A DNA stretch of 64,000 nucleotides, taken from assembly GCF_002278075.1 (NCBI RefSeq), contig NZ_CP022992.1, forward strand, positions 1-64,000. The letters are read 5' to 3'. Of the stretch, positions 59,874 through 64,000 are shown piece after piece. The notes beneath the pieces are model-generated. The model searched no databases. It was not told the DNA's origin and saw only the letters and a list, made by a program, of their open reading frames with translations. Position numbers and translations under genes: made by a program. Within the stretch, counting starts at the first letter, position 1. Each line of letters begins with the position of its first letter. This stretch comes from Paraburkholderia aromaticivorans (GTDB lineage: Bacteria; Pseudomonadota; Gammaproteobacteria; Burkholderiales; Burkholderiaceae).

Positions 59874-60404
59874 TTACGCGGACATCGTTCGCAGCAAACC
59901 CCGCATGACATCCTCCAGGGTATCGTGCCGGGGACCGTCAGACGCCGCCGCTACGACCCGGAGTACGTCACCTTCGAGCCTCGCCTCCCACGAGACGATA
60001 CGGCGGCGGTCATGGGGAAAACGGGCCACTTTTTCCTCAATCAGGCGCTCGATGCGCTGTGTGACCTCACGCCGTATTTCGGGTGGAACACTTTTGTCGA
60101 ATCCGATCTGATCACGTAGCGCTTCAGCACGCTCGCTCTCGGGCAGGAGGCTGGTATTCCACGCCGCAACTATCGCCGTCAGTGCGCTCTGATATTCCTC
60201 CAGTGTTGGATGATCGGATACCTCATCCTGAAGCAGTTGGGCGAGGGGCCAGGAGATTTTCTGCTCCGGCGGCAGGTCATTACGATCGAGAACGATAGCG
60301 TCGGGGATCCCTGACTGAACCGCTCCCCGTCGCAATGCCTCCAGGTCGCGCGTGCCCAGCTTGCGGGCGCGCGACGATTTTTTCTGCTGGCTGGCTTTGC
60401 CCAT
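59874..60404 (-). CDS. Tn3-associated hypothetical protein
   Basis: 176 residues, divergent from the transposase. Lys/Arg-rich N-terminus (GKASQQKKSSRARKLG) and a helical body. Its place inside the transposon suggests a regulator or accessory factor; no family recognised. Confidence 0.6.
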   Translation of the reverse strand: MGKASQQKKSSRARKLGTRDLEALRRGAVQSGIPDAIVLDRNDLPPEQKISWPLAQLLQDEVSDHPTLEEYQSALTAIVAAWNTSLLPESERAEALRDQIGFDKSVPPEIRREVTQRIERLIEEKVARFPHDRRRIVSWEARLEGDVLRVVAAASDGPRHDTLEDVMRGLLRTMSA

Positions 60405-60540
60405 GTTTCTGTCCCCTTCGCTGCGTTCTGAATCCGAAAATTATAGCGGCCAGCTGGTTGCACAGACTGGCACAAGTGTGACGGCTTTGCCGGATTTTTT
60501 GCGCTACACTGGCCAGCCCATTCGAGATCCGGAATCCGGC

Positions 60541-63500
60541 ATGGCGACCATCGAACGTACCGCGTATCCGAGGTTTCCCAAGGGTTTTTCACCGGAGGAA
60601 CTGCAGGCGTTCTATACGCCGGACGTCGAAGAGCTTGAGTGGGTGCGCCGCAACGCGCGTGGCCAGTCCTCGAGACTGGGCCTGCTGGTTCTGCTGAAGG
60701 TCTTTCAGCAGATGCACTACTTTCCCTTCGTTGACGCCATTCCCCCCGTTGTCATCGAGCACATCCGGGCGAGCGCGAACATAGGCGCCGAGGCCGCATT
60801 CGGCTACAACAGGGCAAGGTCGCCCGCCTTGTTTCGTCACTATGCGGCAATCCGAGAATTTCTCGGCATCCAGTCCTACTACGGCTCCGATGCCAACGAA
60901 ATCGCGGTACGCGCGACACATGAGGCCGCCGAGACGATGGATCAGCCGGTGGACATCATCAATGCAACCATCGACAGCCTGATCCAGCAGCAGGTCGAAC
61001 TGCCCGCGTTCTCGACGCTCGATGCCATTGTGGAGCAGATCCACACGCGAGTTCAAACAGCGCTGTTCCGACGTGTCTCGCGTCGCCTCTCTGATGAGGA
61101 CAAGGCCCAACTGGACCGGCTGATCAAGCGCGAATTCAACCAGCGCCAGAGCGCGTACAACACCATCAAGCGATACGCCTTACGCCCATCGCGAAAGCAT
61201 ATCTCCCTGCTCGTCGACCATCTTGCCTGGCTCGATGGTTTTGGCGACTTCAACCATGCGCTGGAAGGTGTTCCCGCGACAAAGCTGCGCTCCCTCTCGA
61301 CGCAGGCGATGAGTCTGGACGCGGCGAATCTGAAGGAAACCCTGCCGGAGCGGCGATATACGCTCATTGTCGCGTTGCTGCATCAAATGCGCGTGCGAGC
61401 CCGCGACGACCTGGCCGAGATGTTCATCCGTCGTATGGGCGCAATCCACAAGCGGGCCAGGGAAGAGCTAGACCAGATCCAGGCACGTCAGCGCGAACAG
61501 ATGGAAAGCCTGGTCGATACGCTTGACGGCGTCGTCAATATTCTCGACGACTATACCGACGACACCGAACTTGGTGCGCGTGTTCGCCAATATCTGGCGC
61601 CGTCGGGCGACCTCGAACCATTGCGCGAAAGCTGTGCCGAGGTCCGGGCCTACAGCGGCAGAAATTATCTGCCGCTGCTGTGGAGGCATTTCAAGGCACA
61701 TCGATCAGTACTACTACGTCTGGCGCATGCACTGGCATGGAGCTCGACCACCCAGTCCGAGTCCTTGCTGCAGGCAATGGAGGTCGTTTTCAGGAACGAA
61801 TCGCTTCATCGCGAATGGATCAACGTCGAGGTCGATCTCAGCTTTGCTTCCGAGCGCTGGCGCAAGCTGGTTTTCCGCCCGCCCGAGAAGGGTGCGACGA
61901 CAAACCGGCGTTATCTGGAACTGTGCGTACTGTCCGCCATGACGAGGGAACTGCGCAGCGGAGACCTGTGCGTAGCCGGCTCGGATGCCTTTGCAGACTA
62001 TCGCGATTACCTGTTGCCCTGGCATGAATGTGAGAAGCGCCTGCCGGGATACAGCGAGAGGCTTGGCATTGCCGACAGCAGTGCCGGCTTTGTGGCGCAG
62101 CTGCGCGAATGGCTCTCCGATGCCGCACGCCAGTTGGATGAGCGTTTTCCCGAGAAGTCCGACCATGTGACGGTCAACAAGGCAGGTGAGTTTGTTGTCC
62201 GTCGCACCACGGCGACGGTCATCCCGGAAAGCGCGGTGGCCCTGCAAAAGGCGATCGTCAAGCGCATGCCTGTGCGCAATCTGCTGGACGTACTCGCCAA
62301 TATCGAGCACTGGACACATTTCACACGACACTTTGGTCCGTTAAGCGGCAATGATCCCAAAATCCGCGACGCCGAACAGCGGTACCTGCTTACCATCTTC
62401 GCAATGGGGTGCAATCTTGGTCCCACCCAGGCCGCGCGCCACATGGGTGACAGGATCACGCCGCACATGATGTCGTTCGTCAACCGCCGGCACTTGAGTC
62501 TCGAACGCCTTGAGAGTGCACAACGCGAGCTGATCGAACTCTATCTCCGGCTTGACCTGCCGAAGCACTGGGGAGACGGCAAGACGGTGGCAGCCGACGG
62601 CACCCAGTACGACTTCTACGACAACAACCTGCTGGCAGGCTATCACTTCCGCTACCGGAAAATGGGCGCGGTCGCCTACCGCCACGTCGCCGACAACTAT
62701 ATCGCGGTATTCCGGCATTTCATCCCGCCGGGCATATGGGAAGCCATCTACGTGATCGAAGGGCTGCTTAAGGCTGGATTGAGCGTTGAGGCCGATACGG
62801 TGCACGCCGACACCCAGGGGCAGTCGGCTGCGGTGTTCGCCTTCACCTACCTGCTGGGCATCAAGCTGATGCCGCGGATTCGCAACTGGCAGGACCTCAA
62901 GCTGTATCGCGTGGATGCTGCGACCCGATACAAACATATCGATGATCTTTTCGCGGAAACGGTTGACTGGGAACTCATCGGGCGCCACTGGAAGGACCTG
63001 ATGCAGCTCGCGCTGTCGATCCAGTCTGGAGCGATTTCATCGCCCCTTCTACTGCGCCGTTTCGGTGCGGCCAGTCCGAAAAATCGCCTGTCCCTGGCGG
63101 CCGAGGAGCTTGGCAAGGTGGTTCGCACGGTATTCCTGCTTGAGTGGCTCGGCAGCAACGAACTGCGACAGGAGATCACCGCCACAACCAACAAGGTCGA
63201 GTCCTATAATGGCTTTGCCAAGTGGTTTTCGTTCGGCGGAGATGTGTTGCCAGTCAATGACCCGGACGAGCAGCAGAAACGCCTGCGTTACAACGACCTG
63301 ATGGCTTCGGCCGCGATCCTGCAGAACACGGTGGACATGATGCAGGCGTTGCGATCGATGGTGAATGAGGGCATTGAGGTCAATCCCGACGACATTGGAT
63401 TCCTCAGTCCCTACCTCACCAGCAACCTGAAACGTTTTGGCAGGTACGAACTGGATTTTGGACACGTCGAGGGGTGGATACACGATCACCTGTTCGCCGG

Positions 63501-63546
63501 CCCGGTCCGTTCCCTGCGGAGATCCCGATCCCATGCCCGACCTTGA
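60541..63546 (+). CDS. tnpA: Tn3-family transposase
   Basis: 1001 residues, full family length. Catalytic motifs: ADGTQYD for the first Asp, VHADTQGQ for the second and NKVESYNGFAKW carrying the Glu. The N-terminal region resembles the DUF4158 DNA-binding domain. The upstream in-frame extension to 60352 overlaps the divergent promoter region, so the ATG at 60541 is preferred. Confidence 0.95.
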   Translation: MATIERTAYPRFPKGFSPEELQAFYTPDVEELEWVRRNARGQSSRLGLLVLLKVFQQMHYFPFVDAIPPVVIEHIRASANIGAEAAFGYNRARSPALFRHYAAIREFLGIQSYYGSDANEIAVRATHEAAETMDQPVDIINATIDSLIQQQVELPAFSTLDAIVEQIHTRVQTALFRRVSRRLSDEDKAQLDRLIKREFNQRQSAYNTIKRYALRPSRKHISLLVDHLAWLDGFGDFNHALEGVPATKLRSLSTQAMSLDAANLKETLPERRYTLIVALLHQMRVRARDDLAEMFIRRMGAIHKRAREELDQIQARQREQMESLVDTLDGVVNILDDYTDDTELGARVRQYLAPSGDLEPLRESCAEVRAYSGRNYLPLLWRHFKAHRSVLLRLAHALAWSSTTQSESLLQAMEVVFRNESLHREWINVEVDLSFASERWRKLVFRPPEKGATTNRRYLELCVLSAMTRELRSGDLCVAGSDAFADYRDYLLPWHECEKRLPGYSERLGIADSSAGFVAQLREWLSDAARQLDERFPEKSDHVTVNKAGEFVVRRTTATVIPESAVALQKAIVKRMPVRNLLDVLANIEHWTHFTRHFGPLSGNDPKIRDAEQRYLLTIFAMGCNLGPTQAARHMGDRITPHMMSFVNRRHLSLERLESAQRELIELYLRLDLPKHWGDGKTVAADGTQYDFYDNNLLAGYHFRYRKMGAVAYRHVADNYIAVFRHFIPPGIWEAIYVIEGLLKAGLSVEADTVHADTQGQSAAVFAFTYLLGIKLMPRIRNWQDLKLYRVDAATRYKHIDDLFAETVDWELIGRHWKDLMQLALSIQSGAISSPLLLRRFGAASPKNRLSLAAEELGKVVRTVFLLEWLGSNELRQEITATTNKVESYNGFAKWFSFGGDVLPVNDPDEQQKRLRYNDLMASAAILQNTVDMMQALRSMVNEGIEVNPDDIGFLSPYLTSNLKRFGRYELDFGHVEGWIHDHLFAGPVRSLRRSRSHARP

Positions 63547-63880
63547 GACTCCCTATGGCATCGTCGATGCCGACGCGCTGGAATCATTGCAGCAGCGATA
63601 CGACACGACCGTCATCCAGCAGGCCGTGGATCTTTTCGACACCATCCGCGCCCGCTGCGAGCCCGATGGTTTGCGTGACGATCTTCTGCGCCTGCACGCC
63701 ATGGCGCATACCGTTATCAATGGCGCGAGCCTGTCGTGCTCGACGGATGACCTTACGCTGGTCGAACAGGCTGATTGCACCATCGAGGAACTCGAGGACT
63801 GGATCATGGTGCTCGAAAAAATGATTCTCGCCTTGCGCCCCCTGCAGGATCTGCGATCCGAAACGGACGAACCACTGTGA
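63533..63880 (+). CDS. tnpC: TnpC-like post-transcriptional regulator of transposition
   Basis: 115 residues, acidic and helical (LLRLHAMAHTVINGASL, TIEELEDWI). Overlaps the transposase stop by 14 bases, as for TnpC of Tn4652-type elements, which represses transposase synthesis. Assignment rests on position, size and recalled sequence similarity. Confidence 0.65.
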   Translation: MPDLETPYGIVDADALESLQQRYDTTVIQQAVDLFDTIRARCEPDGLRDDLLRLHAMAHTVINGASLSCSTDDLTLVEQADCTIEELEDWIMVLEKMILALRPLQDLRSETDEPL

Positions 63881-64000
63881 AGCCTGCCTCGTACAAGTGG
63901 CAGTTCGCCCAGCGTTTCCGGCGCCACGCTTTCGGCTGGCGCTCGGACGTACCGATCCAGCGTATCAAGGAAGCGCTCGCGGAGATCCGGCAGGTGGCGC
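63877..64000 (+). CDS. partial Tn3-associated protein
   Basis: Starts GTG overlapping the TnpC stop (GTGA) and runs off the window after 41 codons (KWQFAQRFRRHAFGWRSD ...). Basic N-terminus. Possibly a further transposon accessory protein; family uncertain. Confidence 0.5.
   Translation, partial: MKPASYKWQFAQRFRRHAFGWRSDVPIQRIKEALAEIRQVA

Larger units (their letters stand above)
59671..64000 (+). mobile_element. Tn3-family transposon (partial, left end)
   Basis: A likely terminal inverted repeat begins GGGATCTGACCAAGATCC near 59671, consistent with a Tn3-type end. It contains a 1001-residue transposase, a TnpC-like regulator and accessory genes. The right end is beyond the window, so target duplication cannot be checked. 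Confidence 0.75.

Noticed and set aside
1..64000. tRNA, rRNA, replication origin or partition locus
   Set aside because: No such sequence was recognised by eye in either strand; a dedicated search (tRNAscan-SE, Rfam, replicon typing) would be needed to exclude divergent forms.

Overview
The window is GC-rich accessory DNA that looks like part of a large plasmid or integrative element from a Burkholderiales-type betaproteobacterium. This is inferred from the HU-like protein with a Lys/Ala-rich N-terminus, the H-NS-type remnant, the insertion sequences and codon use. No replication, partition or complete conjugation locus is present, and no tRNA, rRNA or CRISPR array was seen. Most genes are small and of unknown function.

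The dominant feature is a repeated expression architecture. Thirteen operon heads carry the same 5' module: a palindromic box close to TTCCTGTCAGGAA, 7-12 (once about 20) bases upstream of a TATAAT-like -10, and then a short hairpin (GGTAGCTGG-loop-CCAGCC) near the predicted transcript start. Almost every gene in these operons, including internal ones, is also preceded by its own leader of about 60 nt. That leader has a GC-rich hairpin P1 (CCCnnGCGGG-loop-CCCGCnnGGG) and a second hairpin P2 whose 3' arm contains the Shine-Dalgarno sequence. At least 25 leaders show compensatory base changes in both stems. Operons end in strong intrinsic terminators, many sharing a CCCGCCCGCC arm. Module-bearing blocks lie at about 0-26 kb and 42-57 kb.

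Layout: 0-3.3 kb, beta-class DNA methyltransferase and first ISL3-type insertion. 3.3-9 kb, small genes, a frameshifted H-NS-like gene, a lipoprotein and an HExxH protein. 9-10.7 kb, second, oppositely oriented ISL3-type copy. 10.8-26 kb, leader-controlled orphan genes, including a SymE/AbrB-like small protein with an SGGKDS (PAPS-reductase-like) protein and a NinX-domain protein. 26-42 kb, a mostly module-free zone holding decayed genes, a candidate defence operon (MmeI-like methyltransferase split by an IS5-type element, DExH helicase, GIY-YIG-type protein) and exported secretin-fragment-like proteins. 42-57 kb, leader-controlled genes again: ASCH protein, PD-(D/E)XK nuclease plus SNF2 helicase, DpdA/TGT-like DNA-modification enzyme, DUF4031, DndC-like sulfurtransferase, HU and an exported PLD-family nuclease. 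57-59.3 kb, zinc/KOW-like genes. 59.7 kb to the end, a Tn3-family transposon running off the window.

Functionally, the genes cluster around DNA modification, restriction or nuclease activity and nucleoid proteins, under what looks like one regulon. The regulon would act at transcription through the palindromic promoter box and at translation through the SD-sequestering leaders. Both ISL3-type copies sit in the T-tract immediately upstream of a leader P1, and the IS5-type element splits the methyltransferase of the defence operon. Selfish elements have therefore reshaped expression of the region.
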